Below, one piece after another: positions 35,054 through 49,796 of a DNA stretch of 64,000 nt. Source of the stretch: Oreohelix idahoensis (lineage: Eukaryota > Mollusca > Gastropoda > Stylommatophora > Oreohelicidae). The stretch covers positions 247,994-311,993 of the forward strand of contig JAMPIV010008054.1 in the NCBI GenBank assembly GCA_024509875.1, written 5' to 3'. The notes beneath the pieces are model-generated. The model ran no database searches. It had not been told where the DNA came from and saw only the letters and a program-made list of their open reading frames with translations. The position numbers and the translations under genes are program-made. Numbering within the stretch: position 1 is the first letter of the stretch; each line of letters opens with the position of its first letter.

Positions 35054-38000
35054 TCTTCTTCTTCTTCTTCTTCTTTGATCCTTGGCCGCCGACCGTCAAA
35101 GCAGTCAGTGGCCATCACGCCTAGTGGCGTCTTGTAGGGCAACAACAAATTGATTCCACTTTGCTCGGTCGGTGGCCATCCTTCGTACAGTGCCCCAACT
35201 CTGGTTCATTCTTTGCATCTCAGCCTCCACAGTCCTCCGCCAGGTTGTTTTTGGTCGGCCTCTCTTTCGTTTTCCTTCAGGAGTCCAAAGCATAGCTGTT
35301 CTTGTGATGGCGTCGGGGTCTCTTCTGAGGACATGACCAACCCAGTTCCAACGTCTGCCAGCTATGATGGTGTGCATGTCCTCTTGCTTGCTACGAGTAA
35401 GCAGATCTTGGTTAGTGATGGTATTCGGCCAAAAGATTCGGTGAATTTTTCTTAGGCATGTTGTGTGAAACGAGGACAATTTCGACATTTCCTTCTCTGT
35501 AACTCTCCAGCATTCCGCACCATAGAGAAGCACAGAAAGCACACAGCTCTGATATAATCTTAATTTTGTGCTTGTGCTGTATTGGGAGGATTTCCAGATG
35601 TTGTTTAGGCTAAAGAAGGCTGTTCTTGCCTTATTCATTCTGATGTTGATGTCTTTGCCTGCCCCGCCGTCTGGTGTTACTATGCTTCCTAGGTATGTGA
35701 AGGTATCTGTCTGTACTAATTGCTTATTCCTTACTGATATGGGCTCAGGGTTGCTCACATTGAGCGTCATGACCTCAGACTTCTTTAAATTGATGTTCAA
35801 GCCCACCTGCTGGCTAAACTTATTAAGTCTATCCGTTTTTTCCTGGATGTGTTGATGTGAATGTGCTAGTAGTGCAATGTCATCTGCATATTCCAGATCT
35901 TCTAATGTAGAAAATGTTGTCCATCTTATTCCTCTTGGACTGCCCTCTGTTGTCTGGCGCATCACCCAGTCTATGACTGTTAAAAATAGAGTGGTTGATA
36001 AGGGGCATCCCTGTCGTACTCCTGTCTTCACCTCAAAGGTTAGGTTGCTCTGCCCAACACTGCACGTAAAGTTTGCATAGAGGCTTTTTATGATTGACAC
36101 TATGCAGCTTGGAATTCCATAAGCCCTCAGTATTTTCCATAAACTGTCCCTATGTCAAAAGCCTTTTCAAAATCAACGAAATTAATGTAAAGCTGTCTTT
36201 GCCATTCTGAGCACTGTTCTATAATGTTCCTGAGAGTGAATATATGATCTACACATCTCCTGTTCTTTCTAAATCCTGCTTGTTCTTTCCTCAGTTTGTG
36301 ATCTACTGCCTTTGAAATTCTCTGTATAATTATCCTGCCTAGTATTTTGCTGGGAACTGAGAGAAGAGTGATTTCTCTCCAATTATTGCAGTCTGCAAGA
36401 TCTCCCTTCTTGGGCAATTTGACAATTATTCCTTTGTTCCACTCTGATCGTGTTGTCCCCGTTTTCCAGACTTGTGCAAATAGTGGCTCCAATAGTTCTG
36501 CTGCCAGCTCAGGGTCTGTATTAAATAGCACTGCATTTAAGTTATCATGGCCCGGAGCTTTGCCGTTCTTTAACCCTTTGATTGCTGTGATTTCTTCTTT
36601 TCGTGGAATGTCTGTATTCACATCTAGATCGTTTTCAGCTTCAGGAACATTCAATTGTGTCTCTGGTGGTTCCTTGTTCAGAGTTTCTCTGAAGTGCTCT
36701 GCCCATCTTGCTTCTTGTCCCTCTGCTGTCGTGATGAGATTACCTTGCTTATCTCTTACTAATGTAATATTGTTTGCACCTCGTTTTCCGCTGATGAATT
36801 TAGTTATTTTGTATACTGTGCTTTGTTCATTTCTCAGTGCTGCCTCCTCTGCCTGTCTTGCAAGATCGTCTAGGAAATTCCTTTTGTTGGCTCGGGTTTG
36901 GCGTTTAACTTCCTTGTCCAGCTGACTGTATTGTTCGCTATATAGTTGCTTTAACCTGGGGGACTTCGCTTCTGTTTTCTTTCTTTTCATTTCCTTTCTC
37001 GTCGTTATGGTGTTTAAAGTTTCTGGTGTTATCCAGTCTTGCTTCTTCCTTTCCTGGAATCCCAAACATGATTTGCTGCTTTCTTTGTATATTGTTGAAA
37101 TGGTGTTGAAATTCTGGTCTATATCATCAGTCAATGTCTTTTCCTGACTTTTGGCAAATTGATATCGTTTCTTTATGTCGGCCGTAAAAGCTTTTCTGGT
37201 AAGGGAGTCCTTCAATTTGCTGATGTCAAACCTTTTCTGTGTAGTTACAGTTGGTGCAGCCCTTCTTAGTTTCACTTTCAGTTTTGCTACTACTAAATGG
37301 TGATCACTTCCCACATCTGCACCTCTTCTTACCTTCACATCTTGTAATGCATGTCTCCATCTACCATTAACCATGATGTGGTCTATCTGGTTTCTGTCCC
37401 GACCATTTGGTGACTCCCATGTTAATTTATGAATTTCTTTATGTGGGAAGAGTGTTCCTCCAATGACCAGGTTATTAATGCTACATAAACTTATTAGTCT
37501 ATCCCCGTTTTCGTTTGCTGTTCCGCTGCCGCATTTCCCCATTGTTCTTTCATTATATGTATTGTGTGTACCAACTTTTGCATTGAGGTCTCCCATTACT
37601 ATAACAAGATCATATCTAGGTGTGTCTTCCACTTCTTTCTGCAGTTGTTGATAGAATTCATCCTTGACCTCCTCATCGCTATCATTCGTTGGTGCGTAGC
37701 ATTGTATTATTGTAGTGTTGGTGAATCTCCCTCTCAGTCTTAATCTTAACAGTCTGTTGTTGATGGGTTTCCATTCCAGTAATGTCCTTTCCATTCCTTT
37801 CTGTAGAATAATGGCTACGCCTTCATTGTGTTGTCCATCCTCTCTTCCAGAGTAAAGTACTGTTTCTCCTGTTGCTGTTTTAACTTTTCCTGCCCCTGTC
37901 CATCTGCTCTCGCTTATCCCTAGAATGTGTAACCTATAGTTTCTCATTTCTGCCATGACCTGTCTTAGTTTACCTGTCTCGTACATTGTCCTGACATTCC

Positions 38001-38365
38001 AAAAACCTATTCTTGTATCCTGTTTTGCGGTTAGGACATTCGTTTTCATGTCAGTGGCTTCCTTTCGGCTTTCACCACTGACAGTCATACGAGCCACAGA
38101 CTCCGAATGTCCATCCCGCAGCAAAGTTTTTCCATTTATTGTTGTTTCCGTAACGTGCGATTTTTTTTACATAGACAGGGGTATCAGCCCTATGCTAAAA
38201 CCCCCAACCTGGAGGACCAGGGTACCAGCTTTTGTCTGACCCCTACCCACACAGACCAGTCCAGCTTGGTTGAACCTACCAGGAGTAAAACTCCCACTGG
38301 CATAGCTCTGGGGATTATCAGGGTACGCAAGCTGCCATACCGCTACAAGGTATAGGTACCATTGA
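35054..38365 (-). mobile_element. RTE-A LINE, full length and nearly intact
   Basis: It is bounded by the 13-bp TSD TGATGCCACATCT (35,041-35,053 and 38,366-38,378), 3,312 bp long, with a GAA tail at the 3' end and a 5' UTR of about 280 bp. It lies in the RTE-B endonuclease. Its single long frame has only one obvious lesion, a 7-bp deletion near 36,150 (see coding entry). The TSD, tail and open frame mark it as the youngest autonomous-type LINE in the window. Confidence 0.92.
35105..38088 (-). pseudogene. RTE-A endonuclease-reverse transcriptase, single 7-bp frameshift
   Basis: In order: apurinic-type endonuclease (GFWNVRTMYETGKLRQVMAE; LGISESRWTGAGKV; IQCYAPTNDSDEE; VMGDLNAKVGTHN; DHHLVVAKLKVKLR), a basic linker, RT (PGHDNLNAVLF; GFRKNRRCVDHIF; NFVDFEKAFD; TGVRQGCPLSTTLFLTVIDW; LEYADDIALLAH, the YADD active site), and the C-terminal domain with KRKRGRPKTTWRR. 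I favour the ATG at about 38,088 (MTVSGESRKEA) over upstream non-ATG codons. Compared with the 8.5 kb copy, seven bases are missing near 36,152 just after KAFD, shifting the frame. The two parts are 38,124-36,127 (665 codons) and 36,100-35,105 (331 codons). Without the deletion the frame would be about 1,000 codons, normal for RTE. Confidence 0.92.
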
Positions 38366-39227
38366 TGATGCCACATCTGCTCCTCTATATACCTTTACAT
38401 CCTGGAATGATGATCTAAACTTCTTCTTTATGCATATATGATCGATCTGATTTTCTGTTCTATGGTCTGGTGATATCCATGTTGCCTTGTGTAATTCTCT
38501 TATGTGGAAACATGCTTCCTCCTATAGCCAGTTGATTTGAAGCACAGAAGTTTGCGAATAGTTCTCCATTTTCATTCATTACTCCTAGCCCATGTTTTCC
38601 CATGACTTCTTCAAATCCGGTGTTGACTGTACCTATCTTTGCATTCATGTCACCCATCAAAATTGTGATGTCTCTTCTTTTTACTTTATCCATAATTTCC
38701 TGTAGTTTAGTATAAAATGCTTCTTTCACAGACTCTTCTTTGTCATTAGTTGGTGCATAACATTGGATGACATTTACATGAATTTTCTTTTTAGCTGTTT
38801 TGAAAGTAGCTGTTATTATTCTGGGTCCAACAGCTTCCCATTCAATGAGTGCTATCTGTGCTTCTTTAGATAACATAAGAGCTACCCCTTCACTGTGGTG
38901 TGAACTTTCGTCTTCATGTCCTGAGGACAGCACCAATTCACCTGTGATGAGTTTCTTCCTGTCTACCCCCTTCCACTTTGTTTCACACATTCCCAGAACC
39001 TCGATTTTGTATTCCCTCATTTCTGCTGCTACTTGCGCCACTTTCTCTTGTTCGTTCAATGTCCAAACATTCCAGGTGCCAAATCTGGAAGTTCTCGTAG
39101 AAGAAAGAAGGTTAGTCAGCAACACAGATTCCTTTCGGCTTTCTCTGTGTTGCATCATACGCCTCCCCGCGAGAGGACCTTCCCCTGTCTTGGATGACTG
39201 TGTTTTATTTTCTTTATTTGACTAGTA

Positions 39228-39460
39228 AATATTCAAATATTTCATACGCTGATATTTGCTGTTCTCATGGGGTGATAAAATTTGATACTACTCTGTGAAC
39301 TCAGGGAATTCAGAGTTTTTGTTTCATTTGAGCCTGTAATCTCACAAAAGTAGAACGGGAAAATTTGCCTTTTATTGTGACAGATTTTACCTAAATTGAT
39401 ATAGGGCTTTAGCAGAGCAGTTACTAGTAAATATTCAAACAGTTAGGAATACATTCACTG
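39228..39460. repeat. Satellite-like monomer(s) right of RTE-B
   Basis: Direct repeat of 32,513-32,746, with shared blocks TGTTCTCATGG and ACTCTGTGAACTC. A further monomer start (AGTAAATATTCAAACAG) is at 39,426, indicating tandem organisation. Confidence 0.7.
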
Positions 39461-40029
39461 ACGCAAAATTCAAAACCACGCAGTGAACTCTTTTCTGGTC
39501 GGAAAATGAAATAACAGTCAATAGCCTAGCGATTTGATTTGCTGCGTTAGTGGTTTGATCGCTTTGAGCTCCCTCTCCGACACGGTCCATAACATCAATT
39601 TACCCTCACGCAGGTGACAAACCAATAACATGTCATAATGGAACCGCGGTTTTTATGATTAAGTCTCGGAGCGTCGTGGAGAGGTTTCAGATGAAACTTC
39701 AGCATCGGGCTAAAAGGGTTAAATATGAAAACAAAAGGATAAAGGGTTTCTGACCTGAAGGGTTGCTAATTCCATTAACTCCTGAAATACAAATATTTTT
39801 CTTAAGGTCAGGAACTTACTTCATAATTAGAACAACCACAATGTCAATGCCTGGAATAATAAATTCAGATCTGATCTATGTAGAACTACAGATCTCTGTC
39901 CCATGACAATAACATTGAGCTGCTAAGATTAAATGCAAATTAAAAGTCGGCAAGACAACAAAGTATACAGCCTCAGTGATATTTGACCACATGTTAGCTT
40001 AATTTTAACACATCAAATTATAAAAAAAA
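39461..40029. other. Unassigned AT-rich sequence
   Basis: No gene is recognised. Around 39,480-39,720 the sequence is GC-richer and non-repetitive, ending GGGCTAAAAGGGTTAA; it may be a short unclassified element. The remainder is AT-rich. Confidence 0.35.
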
Positions 40030-40320
40030 TACATGTCAAACACAAACAACATAATCAGACATGCTCTCATGCTTAGAGAACAAACATAACCAGACAACCT
40101 GTTCTCATATTTTTTTGAATAAACATGTCCAACATAACCAGACATGCTCCCATATTTAGGTGGAAAACTTGTCAAACAAAACCCAAATAAATCAGACATG
40201 CTCTCATATTTAGAGAGAGCATATGACAAACACAACCATCAAAATGAGATATGCTCTCATATTTAGGTGGAAAGCTTGTCAAACACAACCAACCAATATG
40301 GCCAGGTAGAGTCTCGTGTA
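40030..40320. repeat. Degenerate tandem repeat, about 40-60 bp unit
   Basis: Units contain GTCAAACACAACC, then CAGACATGCTCTCATATTTAG, then GTGGAAAACTT. Four to five copies are visible (near 40,036, 40,128, 40,168, 40,220 and 40,277). No coding sense. Confidence 0.7.
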
Positions 40321-40499
40321 GAGAAAAAAATATTTCAAGTGAACCAAGAAAAGTTGACTATTTATTCCATAGAATTGTGAGAGACATGCTGGTATAGATA
40401 AAGGTTATTCACAGAAGTAATAAATTTTAACAAATTATTTACAAATTTTAACAATATAAATGTAATGTTTTTTAATCACAAAATACGCCAACCATGTAA

Positions 40500-40841
40500 A
40501 AATATTCGTGATTGTGTTTTTTGTTTCTGCAACTCAAAACAAACAGACTATGTAACTTATACAACACATACATCACACATGTAAAGTTACTCCTATAAGC
40601 GTATTCTTGTGTGTGTTCTTAATCAACACCATCTGTTAAACCTTAAATCGTAATGAACACATTTGTTAGGCTTCTCTCTTGTATACATTTTTGTGTGTAT
40701 TCTGAGACAAGCACAATCAGTAAACCCTTATACCACAAACATCACACTTGAAAGGCTTCTCTTCAGTATGCACTTTACTATACCATTTCACATTTGCAAA
40801 CATTACATCACACATATTGCACTAATACGAAGTAAAACATC
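40500..40841 (-). pseudogene. Distal end of the zinc-finger array, heavily decayed
   Basis: On the minus strand, remains of three to four C2H2 fingers are seen: linker-like GGCTTCTCTTCAGTATG and GGCTTCTCTCTTGTATAC (reverse complement of TGEKPY-type linkers), and CCACAAACATCACACTT (CDVCG). Spacing is still near 84 bp but frames are broken. It is separated from the next fingers (43,022 onward) by the ORF1-only LINE. Confidence 0.75.
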
Positions 40842-43006
40842 GTTCGTTTCAATCGTTCGTTTGTCTGCTATGTTGCTGTTATACCCTGTTCAACCTGAAA
40901 GTTGGTTATAATTGGGGTATATTGTGCGTTTAGTTTCTTCGGTGCTAGCCGGTTGTTAGTCCTGAAAAGGACTGGTCCTGAAAAGGACCGCTAGGTGACT
41001 GGGTCTTTAGCAACCTCTTCGTTGCTGTTTATGGTGTTGTTGTGTGTTCATGGCATTCGTATCCATCCTCCCTATCTGGCTTATTTGGATTTGTGTGTTT
41101 TTGCTCTCCTTGTTTCTGGTTCTTGTGTCTTCCTCTTCTGTATCTGTAATAGTGCTTTTTCTATGATTGCTGGGAGTAGTCTCTCTAGAGTTTCCTCTAT
41201 GATTTCTTCTTCTGTTTGGTTGTTCGTGTTAGTTTCTCGAGTGTTGTTTGGTTTAATGTCCTCAATGGCCCTTCGTTCTGTCTCGATTCTTTTGAGTATT
41301 TCTGCATTTTCTTCTTTCAGCTCTGTCAGCTTCTTGACATCTGCTTCTATCTGCTGCTGCATTCTTTTCATTTCTTCCATCATATCTTTGACATTCTGTA
41401 GATCTATTACGTCTTCACCACTGTCGGTTGGTTCGTCGGGAGCCTGCTTGCTTCTGTTTTCGACCAGTAGTTTCATTTCGTTGACTTCAGCGGTCAGTTT
41501 GTGTAGCTGTCATCTATCAATCATGCGCTGTTTTTCTGCAACATCTGCAGCCACTTTGTGTTTTGCCTCTCTGAAGGGGATGTTTTTGGATATCGCTTCC
41601 TTCAGTATGTTCTTAGTTTCTTGGAACATCGGGCAGCCACGGTACCTAGCCCTGTGGTTTCCGAGGCAGTTTGCACAGGTGCGGTTTGAGTTTATTGCTT
41701 TGTAGTTGTGGTCTTCCTTCGCCTTGGTACAGTCGCGATATAGGTGGCCACCCCCACAATATCGACAGACTGCATCTCTCCTGCACGTTTTCTTTGTGTG
41801 TGAGAACTGCTGGCAGTTGGAGCACTGCATCACCGGAGGGATATATGCCTCTGTCCTCTTTGATGTCTCTTTGAGTGTCAGTCTTTCAGGTCTTGTCACT
41901 CCTTCAATAGTAACTAATACCAGATTGGTATCTTGTCCATTCCATGTCCTTAACCTCTCAACCTGTATGACCTGGGCACCTGTGTTTTCAGTCTGTAGGC
42001 AACCCTGGACTTCGCTAGTGGACCATCTTGTATCCACCCCTCTTAGCACCAATTTCTTTGTTGTCTTGGATTTTTCCACCACCACTTTTATCTGGTGGGG
42101 CAGCTGGACTTCTTTCGGACCGGCCTCCAGTTCGATCATCAGTAAGTCGGTTGTTTTGGTGCTGTTAAGGGAAAGCACGACTCCCTTTTTGTGCCTCCTT
42201 ACTTTAGCGATGTCTCTCCTGCCAGTTATTGATTCGAGGATGCAGATCACTTTGTCATCTGGTAGGGCCCTGAGTGAAGCCTCACCTCCCGACATCTGCG
42301 TGATCTTAACGCACCTCTCTATCGCATCTGTGTCGCCTTCTTTGCTCGTCTTTGTTCCCTCTTTCCTTCTCCGGTCCCGGTCAGGAACAGATTCAAGCCT
42401 TGGTGGCGACTTTGTTGCCTTCGGACTTTGGAGCATCTTCCATGGGGCAGCCACAGCTGTCAACTCGGCATCATGTGGTGTTGTCCTTGGTGTCTGGTGC
42501 AGCTTCTCCATGGTAGACAGGGCTTCTGCTGACAATTCGGGTACTTGTGGTGGTGGCCCCTGGGTTTCAGGCTCCTGTCTTCTTTTCTCTCTTCTTTCCA
42601 GCATCTGTTTTATTGGTTATAATGCTTTCATCTTGTCTTCACGTTCTGGCATCTGTTCTATCTGCTCTAACGCTCTCATCATGTAGTCATATTCTGGGTC
42701 TTCATCATCTAGGTCAGAACCGCTTGCATCTGCTCTCTCCTCTGCCTCGCAAGCAGTCGGACCACTCAGGCTCTCAGTCGGGTCGATAAACGTCACAGCT
42801 AACTCCGTCATCGTGTCAAGAGTTGGAGAAGGATCGGTCCCGGCACGAGTACTTGAGGCAGTCCTGCTCTCTGGCTGTCTGTCTTTGTTGTTTTTGGCTT
42901 TATTATTCCCCTGGCTGTTCTGCGCTGGTGGGCTGGTGTAAACCTTCCTCTTTTTGGCGTGTGGTTTATTTCTGGTCATTTTGATGATAATGCGATCTTT
43001 TTCTCG
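40842..43006 (-). mobile_element. ORF1-only LINE ('half LINE') of I/Jockey type
   Basis: It is flanked by a 15-bp perfect TSD, ACGAAGTAAAACATC (40,827-40,841 and 43,007-43,021). It is 2,165 bp and holds a 5' UTR of about 25 bp, ORF1, a 240-bp 3' part and a tail with repeated AAACGAACG. There is no endonuclease, RT or RNase H. Because the TSD brackets the whole unit, an RNA of this structure was probably what integrated, although later loss of ORF2 cannot be excluded. Confidence 0.85.
41081..42979 (-). pseudogene. LINE ORF1 (Gag-like) protein with three zinc knuckles
   Basis: The start ATG at 42,979 opens MTRNKPHAKKRK. One frame of about 633 codons runs to 41,081, broken by TAA near 42,614 and TGA near 41,507. 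The N-terminal third is acidic and disordered. A central domain (VVVEKSKTTKKLVLRGVDTRWS to LVLVTIEGVTRPERLTL) resembles the PRE/C1HC-type domain of Jockey and I Gag proteins. Three knuckles follow in the classic order: CSNCQQFSHTKKTC (CX2CX4HX4C), CRYCGGGHLYRDC (CX2CX3HX4C) and CANCLGNHRARYRGC (CX2CX3HX6C). The C-terminus is a coiled coil (MMEEMKRMQQQIEADVKKL). Such proteins bind the element RNA. No ORF2 follows. Confidence 0.87.
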
Positions 43007-46513
<3,507 letters not shown>

Positions 46514-47015
46514 TTGTAAGGCTTCTCTCCAGTATGTATTCTTTTGTGTTCCTTCAGGTCAGAAGACTGAGTAAACCGTCTTTCACAAACATCACATTGT
46601 AAGGCTTCTCTCCAGTATGTATTCTTTTGTATTTTTTTCAGATTAAAAAACTGTGTAAACTGTAATCCACAAACATAACACTTGTAAGGCTTATCTCCAG
46701 TATGTATTCTTTTGTGTTGTATCAGACTAAAAGACTGAGTAAACCCTACTCCATAAACATCACATTTGTATGGCTTCTCTCCAGTATGTATTCTTTATTG
46801 TTCCTTCAGACTAGAAGAATGTGTAAACTCTACTCCACAAACATCCCACTTGTAAGGCTTCTCTCCAGCACGAATTCTGTTGTGTACCTTCAGGTTAGAA
46901 CACCATGTAAAATTTACTTCTCAAATATCACACTTGTAAGGCTTCTCTCCAGTGCGTATTGTTTTGAGTTCCTTCATGGTTTAAAACTGTGTAAGCTCTA
47001 CTCCACAAACATCAC
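46514..47015 (-). pseudogene. Zinc-finger array remnant between RTE-C and Gypsy-2
   Basis: About six C2H2 fingers at 84-bp spacing, with linkers at about 46,520, 46,605, 46,690, 46,775, 46,860 and 46,945. Damage includes TATTCTTTATTG instead of TATTCTTTTGTG near 46,790. The right edge ends CCACAAACATCAC at 47,015, where Gypsy-2 entered; the finger resumes at 56,413 as ATCACACTT. Confidence 0.88.
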
Positions 47016-48293
47016 TGTTACTGTCATTTTTGACGGAGTTTCAAACGACAATTTATTTGTCGTATTTTTTCTTCACCCTGGTCAAAGTTAGGGAACTATG
47101 TCTTAACTTTGCGGTGTCAGGTTGATTTGGGGTTATCTCCCCTTTTGGTTCATTCATTGTGTTTGACCGGTATTGAGAAAGGGTCAAAGGTACATGTTCT
47201 GGGCTGTGTGCCCATGCGCAGTTGAGAGCGCGAAGAGTTAGACATCTGTCAGGTAGAGAGAGATGAACTGGCTTCTGTGGGACGTGTATGTCCGTTGTAT
47301 TTTGGGGAAGGAAAATCTTTGAAGTGACTGCGTTGTCAGTTTTCCCCATTGATTTTCTGTGCGTCAGGAATGGCGACAGTGTTGTTTCATGTGTTCTGAG
47401 GATTCTGTTCAAGGTAACACCGACTTTATCATTATTACGCATTCGGTTGCAGAACTTGTTAAAAGCTTACCTAGCTGGTGAGAACAGCTCACAGTTCCTA
47501 TATTGCAGAACCTATATTTTGTGCTCGAGGTAGCCATTTAAGACTATTCGTCTTCAATTGATCAGAAGTCCAGTGACGAAGTTATATATCATGGAAACTG
47601 CAGGTTGGCGGTATATTTATACAAACATTATAGCAGGGTTTACAGAACCTGCTTATGAGGAATACACAGCTGACGTCATATTGAGGCCCTGTGTTTCGGC
47701 CAATACTCTACAACATGATACGATGCAACTGGCATGTTATGCCAAGTTGAACGACGGCCCTGGTAATATTATTACATGATTTAGGAGCTCGTCTTTTGTA
47801 TGACGGAGTTATTAAGGTATCTGACGCGTTCAGTCAGGGATACCAAAGCGGCATTGTGAACTGTACTTTAAAGGACATACCACTATTGACCATGCCCACA
47901 TATTTGAATGTTTTCCAGCTTTAGAATGCCTGATATGTACCAAGTGATTTCAGTTAACATGATGTACATGATCTTGTTTACATCGACTGTTCCTGTGATA
48001 CTACTGTTAGTCCTGTGATTAAATGTGTGAACTGTTACCAGTAGTTGCAACCATCATTGGCTTCCATATGAGTGTGACTGGGTGCATTATTTACATATAT
48101 ACTATCCTAAACGAATTCGCGTCTTACACACCCATGTCTCACATCATCATCATCATTGTACAAGAACCATGTATGCTGTCAGCGTGAGTGACCTAGATCT
48201 TCACCGCACCATTACACTGTTCAGGTGACATCAACACGCATACCTGGTTAACTACACATCAACATTAGAGGACCCCATAAAAACACAGTAACA
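47016..48293 (+). repeat. Gypsy-2 5' LTR
   Basis: 1,278 bp, TGTTACTGTC...CACAGTAACA. It would hold the promoter and polyadenylation signals, but no TATA element could be chosen with confidence. Four bases after the end, TGGCAGACCAG (about 48,298) is in the position of a primer-binding site; the tRNA is not identified. Confidence 0.93.
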
Positions 48294-48554
48294 TTTCTGG
48301 CAGACCAGTTCCGTGGGCTTTTCAGCTACAATTTTGGTTTGAGCTACATATTGGAATGATCAAGGTTGACAGCTTATAAATAACACACATCCGTAGTACT
48401 CTACATTTCTGGGTTTCAGCTAAACAGGACAGTAAAATAGGTCATCGAATGTTGACCCACATAAACAGTGTTAGCATCTATGTGATAATGCTACACGAAC
48501 CACAGTTGGTACAAGTACTGGAGTTAGCATCTATACAATATTGCTACGTGGACT

Positions 48555-48785
48555 ACAGCTGCACACAAGTCGATTCCTTATTGTAAACAGTACCGCTGGT
48601 TGTTTACACGTTACAGCTGCACACAAGTCGATTCCTTATTGTAAACAGTACCGCTGGTTGTTTACACGTTACAGCTGCACCCAAGTCGATTCCTTATTGT
48701 AAACAGTACCGCTGGTTATTTACACGTTACAGCTGCACACAAGTCAAGTCCATTTGTAAACAGTACCGCTGGTTGTTTACTATTA
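48555..48785 (+). repeat. 58-bp tandem repeats in the Gypsy-2 leader
   Basis: Four units start at 48,555, 48,613, 48,671 and 48,729 with ACAGCTGCAC. The first three are nearly identical and the fourth diverges. Each includes TTGTAAACAGTACCGCTGG. The position between the primer-binding site and gag suits a packaging or leader structure, but this is inference. Confidence 0.9.
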
Positions 48786-49796
48786 CAGTCAACAGATTCT
48801 ACAACGTCTGAGCGATCAAGTCACGTAGTTTGAGGGCAAGTTCTTTTCGTAAACAGTACCGTCTATGAACTCTTCAATTTGATCATCAAGTCTCAAGTTG
48901 TCGAGAAGGTCATAGTGACTTTATGTTCCTGAAGACCACTACATGTTATCATCGTACAGTGGATCGGGCAATCATTGCGCGCTTGACATTGTACTTCCGT
49001 GTTGACAAGGAGCAAGAAAGTTACTTTAGTATCATGTGTAACTAAGCTTTGTTTTGCAACACATTCCATTATATGCTGTTTATGCTATTTGTGATATTGT
49101 TGTGTATATTTCAGCGGGTTCAAGGTTGGGCGGTGTCTAGTATAGGATGTCCCATGTCATAGAGGGCCTATATTAGCGTTTCGGTAGGGACTGCAATTTT
49201 CCTTCATTGGAAATTGTTAGCAATAGTTATTGCTATTTATGTTTAGGTGTGACGAAGTGTACCTTTTCGTTGTTTTCGTTATATTTTTTTCTGGTCTTTA
49301 GTTTTGATTTCATTTGTTTGTATTTGTAGGTCTCTCCTTCCTTTCTTTTATTTCTTTACACCTTTTCTTTTATACACTGTGCTGTCTTTGGTTTTGTTCA
49401 TTTTCACAGTTATCGTCACATGCTTTGTGATATTTTCCTTAGTTTCGCTGTATTGTTTATTTGACTTCTGCGAACGTTTTCGGTTTGTTGTTCTGTATCT
49501 TTGTATTTATTATTGTAATACATTGTTGTCATACACAGTCTACATACATATACTTGGTCATGTATTATTATTATTATTATTAATATGGTACACTCTTCAC
49601 ATAGAGATTATTGATAAAATATTATTATAAATAAACAAGGTAATCATACAAGGTCTTTGATTAAGACTTGTCTCTTAAAGAGAGTTGTATAAAGTAAAGT
49701 AAGTATACAAGTCTAGTGTTACAGACGTGTCTCCCATCAAGGTGGGATAGGTGATTTATTGAATTTTTCAGGTCGGATCTCACATAGTTAGACATA

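Larger units (their letters stand above)
32747..39227 (-). mobile_element. RTE-B LINE, interrupted by RTE-A and an RTE-C tail
   Basis: It is flanked by AAATATTCA at 32,738-32,746 and 39,228-39,236. Minus-strand blocks: endonuclease (38,460-39,158: SRFGTWNVWTLNEQEKVAQV, IEVLGMCETKWKG, ILMGDMNAKIG), linker plus RT N-terminus (33,850-35,040: FVDYEKAFDSVDRESLWKLM) and RT C-terminus (32,951-33,706: TGVRQGCLLSPFLFLLAIDWVM, LEFADDLALLSH). The frame is broken by the two insertions, by a one-base shift near 38,480 and by decay near 33,830. Without the insertions it is about 3.1 kb. The domains match RTE-clade elements; the family differs from RTE-A. Confidence 0.85.

Noticed and set aside
36127..38124. 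Host gene for craniofacial development protein 2
   Set aside because: The similarity is to the RTE endonuclease domain that gave rise to that database label; TSD, tail and RT show it is a LINE.
41706..42686. Plus-strand 326-codon Ser-rich frame
   Set aside because: Antisense of LINE ORF1, which has three zinc knuckles in the minus strand.
47558..47779. 73-codon frame repeated at 55,683-55,904
   Set aside because: It lies inside both LTRs and is conserved only because the LTRs are duplicates; no known protein.
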